Notes under the pieces: generated by a model
Told to the model about the DNA's origin: nothing
The model's input: the letters and a program-made list of their open reading frames with translations, nothing else
The model's database searches: none
Program-made: the position numbers and the translations under genes
Shown here: positions 1-7,932 of the stretch, piece by piece
How the letters are laid out: every line of letters starts with the position of its first letter
Position numbering within the stretch: the stretch's first letter is position 1
DNA from: Streptomyces sp. SW4
GTDB lineage: Bacteria; Actinomycetota; Actinomycetes; Streptomycetales; Streptomycetaceae
DNA: 64,000 nucleotides
Direction: 5' to 3'
Assembly: GCA_003248315.1 (NCBI GenBank)
Contig: QKWM01000004.1
Span: forward strand, 2,539,001 to 2,603,000

Positions 1-477
1 CAGCGTCAGGTGGTAGTCCTGCACGATCGCGACCGCGCCCTCGGCGGCCTCCTCGGCCAGCGCCTCGGCGAAGGCGCGGTTGTACGCCTCGTAGGAGGCC
101 CACTGCCGCCGGAACTCCGCGTCGAAGACCGGCTCCAGCGGCGTCTGGTACAGCATGTGGTGCACGAACCACAGCACCGAGTTGGCGATCCCGTTGTACG
201 CGTCGGCGTGCACGTCGGCCGGGATGTCCAGCATCCGCACGCCGTCCTCGCCGACCCCGCGCCGCACGGCCTCCCGGTCGCCGTCGCCGAGCGCCGAGCA
301 CACCCACAGCGCCCCCGCGTCCGGGCCGATCGCCGAGAGCCCGGAGACCAGGCCTCCGCCCCCGCGCCTGGCCCGCAGCGAGCCGTCCTGTCGCACCTCG
401 TACGAGACCGGCCCACGGTTGGAGGCCACCAGTACCCGAGCAGCACCGAACGCAGACGTAGCAGTCCTAGAAGCCAT
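1..477 (-). CDS. otsA: Trehalose-6-phosphate synthase, N-terminal part (runs off the window)
   Basis: The frame starts at ATG 477 on the minus strand and stays open to base 1, so only the first 159 codons are present. Seen: VASNRGPVSY at residues 17-26, the N-terminal motif of GT20 trehalose-6-phosphate synthases, and VQDYHL at 152-157, which corresponds to the conserved V-DYHL segment. The family transfers glucose from a nucleotide sugar to glucose-6-phosphate in the cytoplasm, giving trehalose-6-phosphate for stress and spore trehalose. The UDP/GDP-glucose and catalytic C-terminal parts lie outside. No frame break is seen in this portion. The next gene upstream on the same strand, 51 bases away, is another sugar-phosphate glycosyltransferase (gpgS), consistent with a compatible-solute context. 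Confidence 0.9.
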   Translation of the reverse strand, partial: MASRTATSAFGAARVLVASNRGPVSYEVRQDGSLRARRGGGGLVSGLSAIGPDAGALWVCSALGDGDREAVRRGVGEDGVRMLDIPADVHADAYNGIANSVLWFVHHMLYQTPLEPVFDAEFRRQWASYEAYNRAFAEALAEEAAEGAVAIVQDYHLTL

Positions 478-528
478 AAGCCTCACCGTAGCCCGGGGGC
501 GAAACGCTCAAACGTGGGTGCCGGGTGT

Positions 529-1473
529 TCACGCCACCTTCCGCGCCGCGTACTCCGGGATCTCCGCCATCGGCGGGCGCTCCTCGGTGTCCACCGAGTA
601 CGTGCGCGGCTCGAAGCCGTCCTCGGCCCGTTCGAACTGGGTCAGGGACGGGCGGACCAGATGGCCGCGGGCCAGCCGGAGCTGGGCGGTGCGGTAGATC
701 GCGGCGGCCATCCGGCCGAGGGCCTGCCCGTCCTGGTGGCGGTGCTTGCGGACACCGACGTCCACCTGGGCGAGGGCGTCCAGCCCCACCAGGTGCAGGG
801 CGTCGACCAGCATGCCCAGCTCCACGCCGTAGCCGACGGGGAAGGGGAGCTGTTCGAGGAGGGAGCGGCGGGCCGCGTACTCCCCGCCGAGCGGCTGGAC
901 GAACCCGGCCAGCTGCGGCCAGTGCATGTTCAGCAGCGGGCGGGCCATCAGCTCGGTGACCCGGCCGCCCTCGCCGGGCGAGCCGCCGAGCGGGCGGTCG
1001 TACATGGCCTTGACCAGGTCCACGTCCGGGTCGGTGAGCAGCGGGCCGACGATCCCGGAGACGAAGTCGGAGGAGAACTCGCGCAGGTCGGCGTCGACGA
1101 AGCAGACGATGTCACCGCTCGTGACCAGCAGCGACCGCCACAGCACCTCGCCCTTGCCGGGGACGGCCGGCAGCCGGGGCAGGATCGCGTCCCGGTGCAC
1201 GACCCGGGCCCCCGCCGCGGCGGCCACCTCGGACGTGCGGTCGGTCGAGCCGGAGTCGACGACCACGATCTCGTCGACCAGCGGCACCTGCTCCACCAGG
1301 TCGTGCCGGACGACCGCGACGATGTCGCCGACGGTCTCCTCCTCGTTCAGGGCCGGGAGCACCACGCTGACCGACTGGCCGCCGGCCCGTTTCGCCGCCA
1401 TGATCTGGTGCAGCGGCCGGTCGGCCAGCGACCAGGAGCGGGCGATGAGCCAGCGCTCGACTTCCTCCAGCAC
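529..1473 (-). CDS. gpgS: Glucosyl-3-phosphoglycerate synthase-like glycosyltransferase (GT81)
   Basis: This 314-residue protein has a GT-A fold pattern: VSVVLPALNEEETV near residue 35, DEIVVVDSGSTDRT near 67 and a metal-binding DxD in CFVDADL near 125. The length and the segment DLVKAMYDRP after the DxD match actinobacterial GpgS, which transfers glucose from UDP-glucose to 3-phosphoglycerate, the first step towards glucosylglycerate or methylglucose lipopolysaccharides. It is cytosolic, with no signal peptide or membrane segment. The frame is intact. It is transcribed towards otsA with a 51-base gap, so the two could form an operon. A different sugar acceptor cannot be excluded from sequence alone. 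Confidence 0.8.
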   Translation of the reverse strand: MLEEVERWLIARSWSLADRPLHQIMAAKRAGGQSVSVVLPALNEEETVGDIVAVVRHDLVEQVPLVDEIVVVDSGSTDRTSEVAAAAGARVVHRDAILPRLPAVPGKGEVLWRSLLVTSGDIVCFVDADLREFSSDFVSGIVGPLLTDPDVDLVKAMYDRPLGGSPGEGGRVTELMARPLLNMHWPQLAGFVQPLGGEYAARRSLLEQLPFPVGYGVELGMLVDALHLVGLDALAQVDVGVRKHRHQDGQALGRMAAAIYRTAQLRLARGHLVRPSLTQFERAEDGFEPRTYSVDTEERPPMAEIPEYAARKVA

Positions 1474-1616
1474 GGTCCGCGGCTCCTCCCTGTGACCTGT
1501 GATCCATCTCGCGCTTCGGACGACTATCTCAACGCCCGATGCCTTCGGTTACAGTCTTGAACAACGCGGACGACCCTCGCATGCCGGGGTCGGACGCACC
1601 CCACAACTTCATACAG

Positions 1617-1760
1617 CTCATCCAGAGGGGCAGAGGGAAACGGCCCGATGAAGCCCCGGCAACCCTCCAGTCGGTTCTTGTCACACGGACGTGGCGAGGC
1701 TCCCGGCTAGGGAAGGTGCCAAATCCGTCTCACGGCGAAGTGCGTCGTGAGGAAGATGAG
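1617..1760 (+). promoter_or_regulatory. SAM-I (S-box) riboswitch upstream of metM-metO
   Basis: The stretch has the conserved S-box order. P1 5' strand is CTCATC (1617-1622), followed by AGAGGGGCAGAGGGA, then CGATGAAGCCCCGGCAACC near 1645-1663, a variable arm, GGAAGGTGCCAAATCC near 1711-1726, a variable P4 arm, and the P1 3' strand GATGAG (1755-1760), a perfect 6-bp partner of the 5' strand. SAM-I riboswitches lower expression of methionine and sulfur genes when SAM is plentiful. The start codon is only 20 bases downstream and no poly-U terminator is present. The P1 3' strand touches the GAGGAG/AAAGGG purine stretch, so control of translation initiation is more likely than attenuation (inference). 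Confidence 0.93.
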
Positions 1761-1780
1761 GAGAAAGGGCCTCGCCTCAC

Positions 1781-3076
1781 ATGGCTGTGCAGACCGTCGC
1801 AAGCAGCACCGACTCCGCCTCCACCCCCGCCGTCGACCTCGGTCCGGCCACCGCGCTGTCCTGCCGCGAATGCGGCCACCGCGTCCCCCTCGGCCCGGTC
1901 TTCGCGTGCGAGGAGTGTTTCGGCCCGCTGGAGATCGCCTACGACTTCTCCGGGTACGACACCGAGGAGCTGCGCAGGCGCATCGAAGCGGGCCCCGCGA
2001 ACATCTGGCGCTACGCGCCGCTGCTGCCCGTCCCCGCCGACGTGGCCGGCAAGCCGAACCTGAACCCGGGCTGGACCAAGCTGGTCAAGGCCGACAACCT
2101 CGCCCGCGAACTCGGCGTCACCGGCGGGCTGTACGTCAAGGACGACTCCGGCAACCCCACGCACTCCTTCAAGGACCGGGTCGTCGCCCAGGCCCTGGAG
2201 GCCGCCCGCGTCTTCGGCTTCACCACCCTGTCCTGCTCCTCCACCGGCAACCTGGCCGGCGCCGTCGGCGCCGCCGCCGCGCGGGCCGGTTTCCGCTCCT
2301 GCGTGTTCATCCCGCACGACCTGGAGCAGGGCAAGGTCGTCATGGCCGCCGTCTACGGCGGTGAACTCGTCGGCATCGAGGGCAACTACGACGACGTCAA
2401 CCGCTTCTGCTCCGAACTGATCGGCGACCCGGCCGGCGAGGGCTGGGGCTTCGTCAACGTCAACCTGCGGCCGTACTACGCGGAGGGCTCCAAGACCCTG
2501 GCGTACGAGATCTGCGAGCAGCTCGGCTGGCGGCTGCCCGACCAGATCGTCGTCCCGATCGCCTCCGGCTCCCAGCTCACGAAGATCGACAAGGGGCTCC
2601 AGGAGCTGATCAAGCTGGGCCTGGTCGAGGACAAGCCGTACAAGATCTTCGGCGCGCAGGCCGAGGGCTGCTCCCCGGTGTCCACGGCCTTCAAGGCCGG
2701 GCACGACGTCGTCCGCCCGCAGAAGCCGAACACGATCGCCAAGTCGCTGGCGATCGGCAACCCGGCCGACGGGCCCTACGTCCTGGACATCGCCCGCCGC
2801 ACCGGCGGTGCGGTGGAGGACGTGACGGACGAGCAGGTCGTGGACGCGATCAGGCTGCTGGCCCGCACCGAGGGCATCTTCGCGGAGACGGCCGGCGGCG
2901 TGACGGTCGGCGTGACGAAGAAGCTCCTGGAGACCGGCGCGCTCGACCCCGCCAAGACCACCGTCGTCCTCAACACCGGCGACGGCCTCAAGACGCTGGA
3001 CGCGGTGGCCGGCACCGGCCTCACCGCCACCATCCGCCCGAACCTGGACTCCTTCCGAGAGGCTGGCCTCGCATGA
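1781..3076 (+). CDS. metM: Threonine-synthase-family PLP enzyme, probable O-phosphohomoserine-dependent homocysteine synthase (MetM-like)
   Basis: The 431-residue protein has an N-terminal zinc ribbon (C28, C31, C43, C46) and a fold type II PLP domain with NPTHSFKDR around K131 (Schiff-base lysine) and SSTGN at 153-157 (phosphate contact). By homology alone it would be called threonine synthase. Two contextual facts argue otherwise: a SAM-I riboswitch precedes it, and its stop codon overlaps a CysO-type sulfur carrier gene by 4 bases (ATGA). From memory, Streptomyces MetM converts O-phosphohomoserine plus a thiocarboxylated carrier to homocysteine, replacing the usual acylhomoserine route. 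ATG 1781 was chosen because it directly follows the riboswitch; AAAGGG lies 11 bases upstream. The frame is intact. A true threonine synthase remains the alternative. Confidence 0.82.
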   Translation: MAVQTVASSTDSASTPAVDLGPATALSCRECGHRVPLGPVFACEECFGPLEIAYDFSGYDTEELRRRIEAGPANIWRYAPLLPVPADVAGKPNLNPGWTKLVKADNLARELGVTGGLYVKDDSGNPTHSFKDRVVAQALEAARVFGFTTLSCSSTGNLAGAVGAAAARAGFRSCVFIPHDLEQGKVVMAAVYGGELVGIEGNYDDVNRFCSELIGDPAGEGWGFVNVNLRPYYAEGSKTLAYEICEQLGWRLPDQIVVPIASGSQLTKIDKGLQELIKLGLVEDKPYKIFGAQAEGCSPVSTAFKAGHDVVRPQKPNTIAKSLAIGNPADGPYVLDIARRTGGAVEDVTDEQVVDAIRLLARTEGIFAETAGGVTVGVTKKLLETGALDPAKTTVVLNTGDGLKTLDAVAGTGLTATIRPNLDSFREAGLA

Positions 3077-3348
3077 GCGTGACCGTTCGTATCCCGACCA
3101 TCCTGCGCACCTACACCGGCGGGCAGGCCGAGGTGAGCGCCGAGGGGGCGACCCTCGCCGAGGTCATCTCGGACCTGGAGAAGAACCACACCGGCATCGC
3201 CGCGCGCGTGCTGGACGACCAGGGCAAGCTGCGCCGGTTCGTCAACGTCTACGTCAACGACGACGACGTCCGCTTCGAGCAGGGACTGGAGACCGCGACC
3301 CCCGACGGCGCCGGCGTCTCCATCATCCCGGCGGTCGCCGGCGGCTGA
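3073..3348 (+). CDS. metO: MoaD/ThiS-type sulfur carrier protein (MetO, CysO-like)
   Basis: A 91-residue ubiquitin-fold protein ending in VAGG; the terminal Gly-Gly is the residue pair that is adenylated and thiocarboxylated in sulfur carriers. It aligns by eye along its whole length with mycobacterial CysO (shared SIPTILR-like start, RFVNVYVNDDDVRF in the middle, AVAGG at the end). The start ATG overlaps the metM stop, indicating translational coupling. Expected role: cytosolic sulfide donor for the neighbouring PLP enzyme. The activating enzyme (MoeZ/MoeB type) and the Mec-type peptidase that accompany CysO elsewhere are not in this window. A strong hairpin terminator follows at 3401. Confidence 0.9.
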   Translation: MSVTVRIPTILRTYTGGQAEVSAEGATLAEVISDLEKNHTGIAARVLDDQGKLRRFVNVYVNDDDVRFEQGLETATPDGAGVSIIPAVAGG

Positions 3349-3400
3349 CCCGACACCGGCCGTTACCGACGGTAATGTCGGTGACACAGGGTTTTCCCTA

Positions 3401-3433
3401 TTGCCCCCTCCGTGAGAGATGCGGAGGGGGCAA
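3401..3433 (+). terminator. Intrinsic terminator-like hairpin after metM-metO
   Basis: TTGCCCCCTCCG (3401-3412) pairs perfectly over 12 bp with CGGAGGGGGCAA (3422-3433) across a 9-base loop. It lies 52 bases after the metO stop. No T-run follows, which is common for Streptomyces terminators. It opens the 441-base gene-free stretch 3349-3789, the rest of which is csp leader. Confidence 0.8.
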
Positions 3434-3651
3434 TTCCGTGTGGTTGAGCGCGGTAGAGTTGGGGAACGCGATCCCGATCCGCGAGACCGGGAGCTCTGAA
3501 TTCCTGCCGTACACCCGACAAGATGCAGCCAAACTGCGGGTGTCTTTCGCGGCTTTTGTTCCCTTCGCCCGGCCCGACTTGCCCGGGAATCGCACGAATT
3601 CTCGCCACATTCCGGACCGGGTACGTCCAGATTTCTCGTCCGATTGACCTG

Positions 3652-3725
3652 TTGCAGACGGCAGTTGGACAGATACATTCAGCCGCGGTCGACGCGTTCC
3701 GGCGCACGCCCCCAACCGTTGGGGG
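3652..3725 (+). promoter_or_regulatory. Putative csp promoter and 5' leader stem-loop
   Basis: TTGCAG (3652-3657), a 16-base spacer and TACATT (3674-3679) could be a vegetative promoter for the cold-shock gene. The resulting leader of roughly 100 bases contains the palindrome CCCCCAAC-C-GTTGGGGG (3709-3725). Long structured leaders are known for cold-shock mRNAs. The promoter match is only fair; the palindrome is plain in the sequence. Nothing else was recognised between 3434 and 3651. Confidence 0.4.
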
Positions 3726-3789
3726 TGAGGTCTGACCCGGATCCGCGAAGTGTGGATCTGTGCAAGGGCCAGTAATAGGGGAGTTAGGC

Positions 3790-3993
3790 ATGGCTCAGGG
3801 CACCGTCAAGTGGTTCAACGCGGAGAAGGGGTACGGCTTCATCGCGGTCGACGGTGGTGCGGATGTTTTCGTCCACTACAGCGCGATCCAGATGGACGGC
3901 TACCGCACCCTTGAAGAGGGCCAGCGGGTCGAGTTCGAGATCTCGCAGGGTCAGAAGGGCCCGCAGGCCGACATGGTTCGCGTCACCGCCTAA
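3790..3993 (+). CDS. csp: Cold-shock domain protein (CspA family)
   Basis: The 67-residue protein is a single cold-shock OB domain with RNP1-like KGYGFI and RNP2-like VFVHYSAI motifs. It should bind single-stranded nucleic acid in the cytoplasm and act as an RNA chaperone. ATG 3790 was chosen over the in-frame ATG at 3760 because GGGGAG lies 6-10 bases upstream and the cold-shock domain begins immediately. Streptomyces has many such genes; this one is of the SCO4295/ScoF type by position before groEL. The frame is intact. A second, longer family member is at 31909. Confidence 0.95.
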   Translation: MAQGTVKWFNAEKGYGFIAVDGGADVFVHYSAIQMDGYRTLEEGQRVEFEISQGQKGPQADMVRVTA

Positions 3994-4024
3994 ACGCGCG
4001 GCCGCAAGCGAACGGTCTTCTCAG

Positions 4025-4056
4025 AAGGGCCCGCGCCTCCCGGGGTGCGGGCCCTT
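4025..4056 (+). terminator. Hairpin terminator after csp
   Basis: AAGGGCCCGC (4025-4034) and GCGGGCCCTT (4047-4056) form a perfect 10-bp stem with a 12-base loop, 31 bases after the csp stop. It separates csp from the independently controlled groEL. Confidence 0.75.
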
Positions 4057-4187
4057 CGCCGTGCCCGGCCCCCTGTTCGCCCCCGGCTGAGCCCCCGGCT
4101 GAGCCCGCGTCCGGACCTCGAAGGGCGCCCGCGCCCGTCCGTCGCCCGGCCGCCGGCCCTCGTCGAGGGCTCGCTTCGCGAGCGCGC

Positions 4188-4232
4188 CTTGCACTCTCCG
4201 GGGGCGAGTGCTAATCATTGGCGTTAGCACTC
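4188..4232 (+). promoter_or_regulatory. CIRCE operator (HrcA) overlapping the groEL promoter
   Basis: A CIRCE element, left arm CTTGCACTC (4188-4196), nine bases, right arm GAGTGCTAA (4206-4214), matches the HrcA operator consensus with two changes in the left arm. A third half-site TTAGCACTC (4224-4232) follows after another nine bases, so 4206-4232 is a second, outward-facing inverted repeat. A promoter fits inside: TTGCAC (4189-4194), 17 bases, TAATCA (4212-4217). HrcA bound here would block RNA polymerase, with release on heat or protein stress. The remaining gene-free DNA 4233-4377 is groEL leader with no further element recognised. Confidence 0.9.
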
Positions 4233-4377
4233 TGAAGGTGAGAGTGACAGCGAAGGACCGGGTCGGTGAGGCCCGCAGGCCGGGTGGGGCAAGGAACCAC
4301 AAGGCGTGCGAGCCGTCCGTCGCGGGCGCGGGCGCGGTCCGAAGGAATCACCCCCAGTCCTGGAGGGACCACTTCAC

Positions 4378-5999
4378 ATGGCCAAGATCATCGCGTTCGA
4401 CGAGGAGGCGCGGCGCGGCCTCGAGCGCGGCATGAACCAGCTCGCGGACGCCGTCAAGGTGACGCTCGGCCCAAGGGCCGCAACGTCGTCCTCGAGAAGA
4501 AGTGGGGCGCGCCCACGATCACCAACGACGGTGTCTCCATCGCCAAGGAGATCGAGCTCGAGGACCCGTACGAGAAGATCGGCGCCGAGCTGGTCAAGGA
4601 AGTCGCCAAGAAGACGGACGACGTCGCCGGTGACGGTACGACCACGGCCACGGTCCTCGCCCAGGCGCTGGTCCGCGAGGGTCTGCGCAACGTCGCCGCC
4701 GGTGCCAACCCGATGGCCCTGAAGCGCGGTATCGAGAAGGCCGTCGAGGCCGTCTCCGCCGCCCTGCTGGAGCAGGCGAAGGACGTCGAGACCAAGGAGC
4801 AGATCGCCTCCACGGCCTCCATCTCCGCCGCCGACACCCAGATCGGCGAGCTGATCGCCGAGGCCATGGACAAGGTCGGCAAGGAAGGCGTCATCACCGT
4901 CGAGGAGTCCCAGACCTTCGGTCTGGAGCTGGAGCTCACCGAGGGTATGCGCTTCGACAAGGGCTACATCTCGGCGTACTTCGCCACCGACATGGAGCGT
5001 ATGGAGGCCGTCCTCGACGACCCGTACATCCTGATCGCCAACTCCAAGATCTCCAACGTCAAGGACCTGCTCCCGCTCCTGGAGAAGGTCATGCAGTCGG
5101 GCAAGCCGCTGCTGATCATCGCCGAGGACGTCGAGGGCGAGGCCCTGTCGACCCTGGTCGTCAACAAGATCCGCGGCACCTTCAAGTCCGTCGCCGTCAA
5201 GGCCCCGGGCTTCGGCGACCGCCGCAAGGCCATGCTCGGCGACATCGCCATCCTCACGGGCGGCGAGGTCATCTCCGAGGAGGTCGGCCTCAAGCTGGAG
5301 AACGCGACCCTGGACCTCCTGGGCCGCGCCCGCAAGGTCGTCATCACCAAGGACGAGACCACCATCGTCGACGGCGCCGGCTCGACCGACCAGGTCAACG
5401 GCCGCGTCAACCAGATCCGCGCCGAGATCGAGAACAGCGACTCGGACTACGACCGCGAGAAGCTCCAGGAGCGCCTGGCGAAGCTGGCCGGCGGCGTGGC
5501 CGTCATCAAGGCCGGTGCCGCCACCGAGGTCGAGCTCAAGGAGCGCAAGCACCGCATCGAGGACGCCGTCCGCAACGCGAAGGCGGCCGTCGAGGAGGGC
5601 ATCGTCGCCGGTGGTGGCGTGGCCCTGCTCCAGGCCTCCCAGGTCTTCGAGAAGCTGGAGCTGGAGGGTGACGAGGCGACCGGCGCCAACGCCGTGAAGC
5701 TCGCCCTGGAGGCCCCGCTGAAGCAGATCGCCGTCAACGGCGGTCTCGAGGGCGGCGTCGTCGTGGAGAAGGTCCGCAACCTCCAGGTCGGCCACGGCCT
5801 GAACGCCGCGACCGGCGAGTACGTCGACATGATCGCCGAGGGCATCATCGACCCGGCGAAGGTGACCCGTTCCGCGCTGCAGAACGCCGCCTCCATCGCC
5901 GCGCTGTTCCTCACCACCGAGGCCGTCATCGCCGACAAGCCGGAGAAGGCCGCCGCGCCCGCCGGCGGCGGCATGCCGGGCGGTGACATGGACTTCTGA
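4378..5999 (+). CDS. groEL: 60 kDa chaperonin GroEL (frame broken by one lost base)
   Basis: The protein starts MAKIIAFDEEARRGLERGMN and ends in a GGMPGGDMDF tail typical of GroEL. DGTTTATVLAQALVREG (ATP site) and the apical domain are present. With one missing base restored the length is 540 residues, the normal family size. The break is near 4471, where the sequence reads GGCCCAAGG but the conserved GPKGRNVV requires one more C; the first 32 codons are in one frame and the rest in the next. I regard this as a sequencing error, because an inactivated principal chaperonin is implausible. No groES precedes it, so this is the separately encoded groEL2-type copy of actinobacteria, controlled by CIRCE. 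TGGAGGGACC precedes the ATG. Confidence 0.95.
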
Positions 6000-6032
6000 T
6001 CCTCTCGGGGATCGGTACCGTCCTTCCGTGAC

Positions 6033-6075
6033 CGAGGGCGGCACTCCTGGAATTCCACCAGGGGTGCCGCCCTCG
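6033..6075. terminator. Bidirectional terminator between groEL and the convergent membrane gene
   Basis: CGAGGGCGGCACTCCTGG (from 6033) is matched by CCAGGGGTGCCGCCCTCG (to 6075) around AATTCCA, a long stem with only small imperfections. It begins 33 bases after groEL and ends 19 bases before the convergent gene. Confidence 0.85.
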
Positions 6076-6093
6076 GGCGTGTCCGGGGACGGG

Positions 6094-6549
6094 TCAGTAG
6101 GGCGCACAGGTGCCGTCGCTCACGTCCACGGTGAGGTTCGACCGGGTCTCGTCCACCGGCACTTCGACGACGTGCAGACAGAAGGCGGCGTCCGTGCCCG
6201 CGCCGGTGACGGTGAAGTCGTTCGCGTAGCTGTCCGAGGGGCCCTCGCCGTCCACCCGCGCCCCGTAGGAGGGGCCCTCACCGGTCTGTTCGATCGCGTC
6301 GTCGATCTGCATCTCCAGGCCCCACCACTCGCTCACGGTCCGCGGGCCCGCCTCCAGCCGGCCGGCCGCCTCGTGGACGGCGCTGCGCAGTTCGTCCTCG
6401 CTCCATTCGCCCTCGTCGTGCATCCACAGGAGCATGCCGGCGGTGAGGGCGAGCGAGAGGAAGATCAGGGCCAGGCCGACGGGGTTCCTCGGGTTGTAGA
6501 CGTACCGCGCCGTCCCCCACTTGCTCTTGATGAACACCGGTTCGGTCAT
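6094..6549 (-). CDS. Single-pass membrane protein of unknown function
   Basis: A 151-residue protein with one membrane segment (about VGLALIFLSLALTAGMLLW, near residue 25), a cytoplasmic N-terminus with several basic residues, and an acidic exterior portion containing C-terminal cysteines (FCLHVV and DGTCAPY) that could pair. I do not recognise a named domain. ATG 6549 is preferred over ATG 6558 because the GGAG Shine-Dalgarno is 10 bases from the former and only 1 from the latter. It converges on groEL and diverges from the old yellow enzyme gene. Function unknown. Confidence 0.7.
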   Translation of the reverse strand: MTEPVFIKSKWGTARYVYNPRNPVGLALIFLSLALTAGMLLWMHDEGEWSEDELRSAVHEAAGRLEAGPRTVSEWWGLEMQIDDAIEQTGEGPSYGARVDGEGPSDSYANDFTVTGAGTDAAFCLHVVEVPVDETRSNLTVDVSDGTCAPY

Positions 6550-6687
6550 GGGCGTCATTCTCCGCCACGCCCTTCTGCGCGGGCCGGGGCTCTGCGGGGC
6601 GTCCGGGGCAGGCGGGTGTGACCTCGGTCACCGGCGGGTCGTCGGCGGAATGCCGTGGTGTGCGGGCCGGTTGGGCGGAGTGACCTG

Positions 6688-6703
6688 GTGCATGCGTGTG
6701 CAC
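6688..6703 (+). promoter_or_regulatory. Inverted repeat in the promoter region of the old yellow enzyme gene
   Basis: GTGCA (6688-6692) and TGCAC (6699-6703) form an inverted repeat with a 6-base centre. It would lie between a weak -35 TGACCT (6681-6686) and a -10 CATACT (6703-6708), a typical repressor position. No regulator gene is adjacent, so the binder is unknown. Confidence 0.35.
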
Positions 6704-6734
6704 ATACTGACCGGTATCTCCCGAGGAGTTCCCC

Positions 6735-7865
6735 GTGACCGTCACCGTTCCCGAAGCCGCGCGGCGTGCGGCGCAGGTGCTGGGGCGCCCGGCCGTGATC
6801 AACGGCCTCACCGTTCCCAACCGCATCGCCATGGCGCCGATGACCAGGATGTTCTCCCCGAACGGCATCCCCGGCGAGGACGTCGTCGGGTACTACGCCC
6901 GGCGCGCCGCCGCCGGTGTCGGTCTGATCGTCACCGAGGGGACCTACGTCGGGCACGAGTCGGCCGGGCAGAGCGACCGGGTGCCGCGGTTCCACGGCAC
7001 GGAGCAGCTCGCCGGCTGGGCGAAGGTCGCCGAGGCCGTGCACGCGGCGGGCGGCACGATCGTCCCGCAGCTGTGGCACATCGGGATGGTGCGCGAGCAG
7101 GGCGACCCGCCGTTCCCCGAGGCGCCCGCCGTCGGCCCCTCCGGCCTGCGCATCGGCGCGGACTGGCCCACCGGCAGGGCGATGACCCGGCAGGACCTCG
7201 ACGACGTCGTCGGCGCCTTCGCCCAGGCCGCCGCCGACGCCGAGCGGATCGGCTTCGACGGCGTCGAGATCCACGGCGCCCACGGCTACCTCGTCGACCA
7301 GTTCCTCTGGGCCGGCACCAACCGCCGCACCGACGCCTACGGCGGCGACCCCGTCTCCCGCACCCGTTTCGCGGCCGACATCGTCGCCGCCGTCCGGGAG
7401 CGGGTCTCCGCCGGGTTCCCCGTGATCTTCCGCTACTCCCAGTGGAAGCAGGACGCCTACGACGCCCGCCTCGCCGACACCCCGCAGGAGCTGGAGGCCG
7501 TCCTGGCCCCGCTCGCCGCGGCCGGCGTCGACGCCTTCCACGCCTCCACCCGCCGCTACTGGGTCCCCGAGTTCGAGGGCTCCGACCTCAACCTCGCGGG
7601 CTGGACGAAGAAGCTCACCGGCAGGCCCGCCATCACGGTCGGCTCGGTCGGCCTGAACGGCGACTTCATCAAGGCCTTCCAGGGCGAGGGCGCCGAGTTG
7701 GGCAGCCTCGACAACCTGCTCGACCGGCTGGAGCGCGAGGAGTTCGACCTCGTCGCCGTCGGCCGCGCGCTGCTCCAGGACCCCCACTGGGCGGCCAAGG
7801 TGCTCGCCGGACGCACCGGGGAACTGGCGCCCTACGACCCCGCGGCGCTGAAGACCCTCAGCTAG
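6735..7865 (+). CDS. NADH:flavin oxidoreductase, old yellow enzyme family
   Basis: The 376-residue protein is an FMN-binding TIM barrel. Visible family marks are PNRIAMAPMTRMF near residue 30, QLWHIGM, the signature GVEIHGAHGYLVDQFL followed by NRRTDAYGGD, and the C-terminal VGRALLQDP phosphate site. The family reduces activated alkenes such as enones with NAD(P)H. The start is GTG 6735, behind GAGGAG (6724-6729). The gene stands alone, with a small inverted repeat in its promoter region, so an inducible detoxification role is possible, but the natural substrate cannot be told. The frame is intact. Confidence 0.9.
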   Translation: MTVTVPEAARRAAQVLGRPAVINGLTVPNRIAMAPMTRMFSPNGIPGEDVVGYYARRAAAGVGLIVTEGTYVGHESAGQSDRVPRFHGTEQLAGWAKVAEAVHAAGGTIVPQLWHIGMVREQGDPPFPEAPAVGPSGLRIGADWPTGRAMTRQDLDDVVGAFAQAAADAERIGFDGVEIHGAHGYLVDQFLWAGTNRRTDAYGGDPVSRTRFAADIVAAVRERVSAGFPVIFRYSQWKQDAYDARLADTPQELEAVLAPLAAAGVDAFHASTRRYWVPEFEGSDLNLAGWTKKLTGRPAITVGSVGLNGDFIKAFQGEGAELGSLDNLLDRLEREEFDLVAVGRALLQDPHWAAKVLAGRTGELAPYDPAALKTLS

Positions 7866-7932
7866 GGGGCTTCTGACGGATCTCCGCGGCGTCGCGACGC
7901 CCGGCAGTTACCAGGGCGTAGGGTCCGGGGGC

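Noticed and set aside
1747..2364. GTG 1747 reading frame as a leader peptide for metM
   Set aside because: It lies inside the riboswitch P4/P1 region, is out of frame with metM and its product is an arginine-rich shadow.
1781..3076. Plain threonine synthase annotation for this gene
   Set aside because: The SAM-I riboswitch and the overlapping sulfur carrier gene fit homocysteine synthesis better; kept only as the alternative.
4378..5999. groEL as a pseudogene or programmed frameshift
   Set aside because: A single missing C explains it, and the same type of loss occurs about 70 times in this window; no slippery heptamer and structure common to them is seen.
4374..6107. Long open frame on the minus strand opposite groEL (577 codons)
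   Set aside because: It mirrors groEL codons; in G/C-rich DNA the antisense frame of a biased gene stays open. The product has no family features and has Leu/Gly/Asp repeats typical of such shadows.
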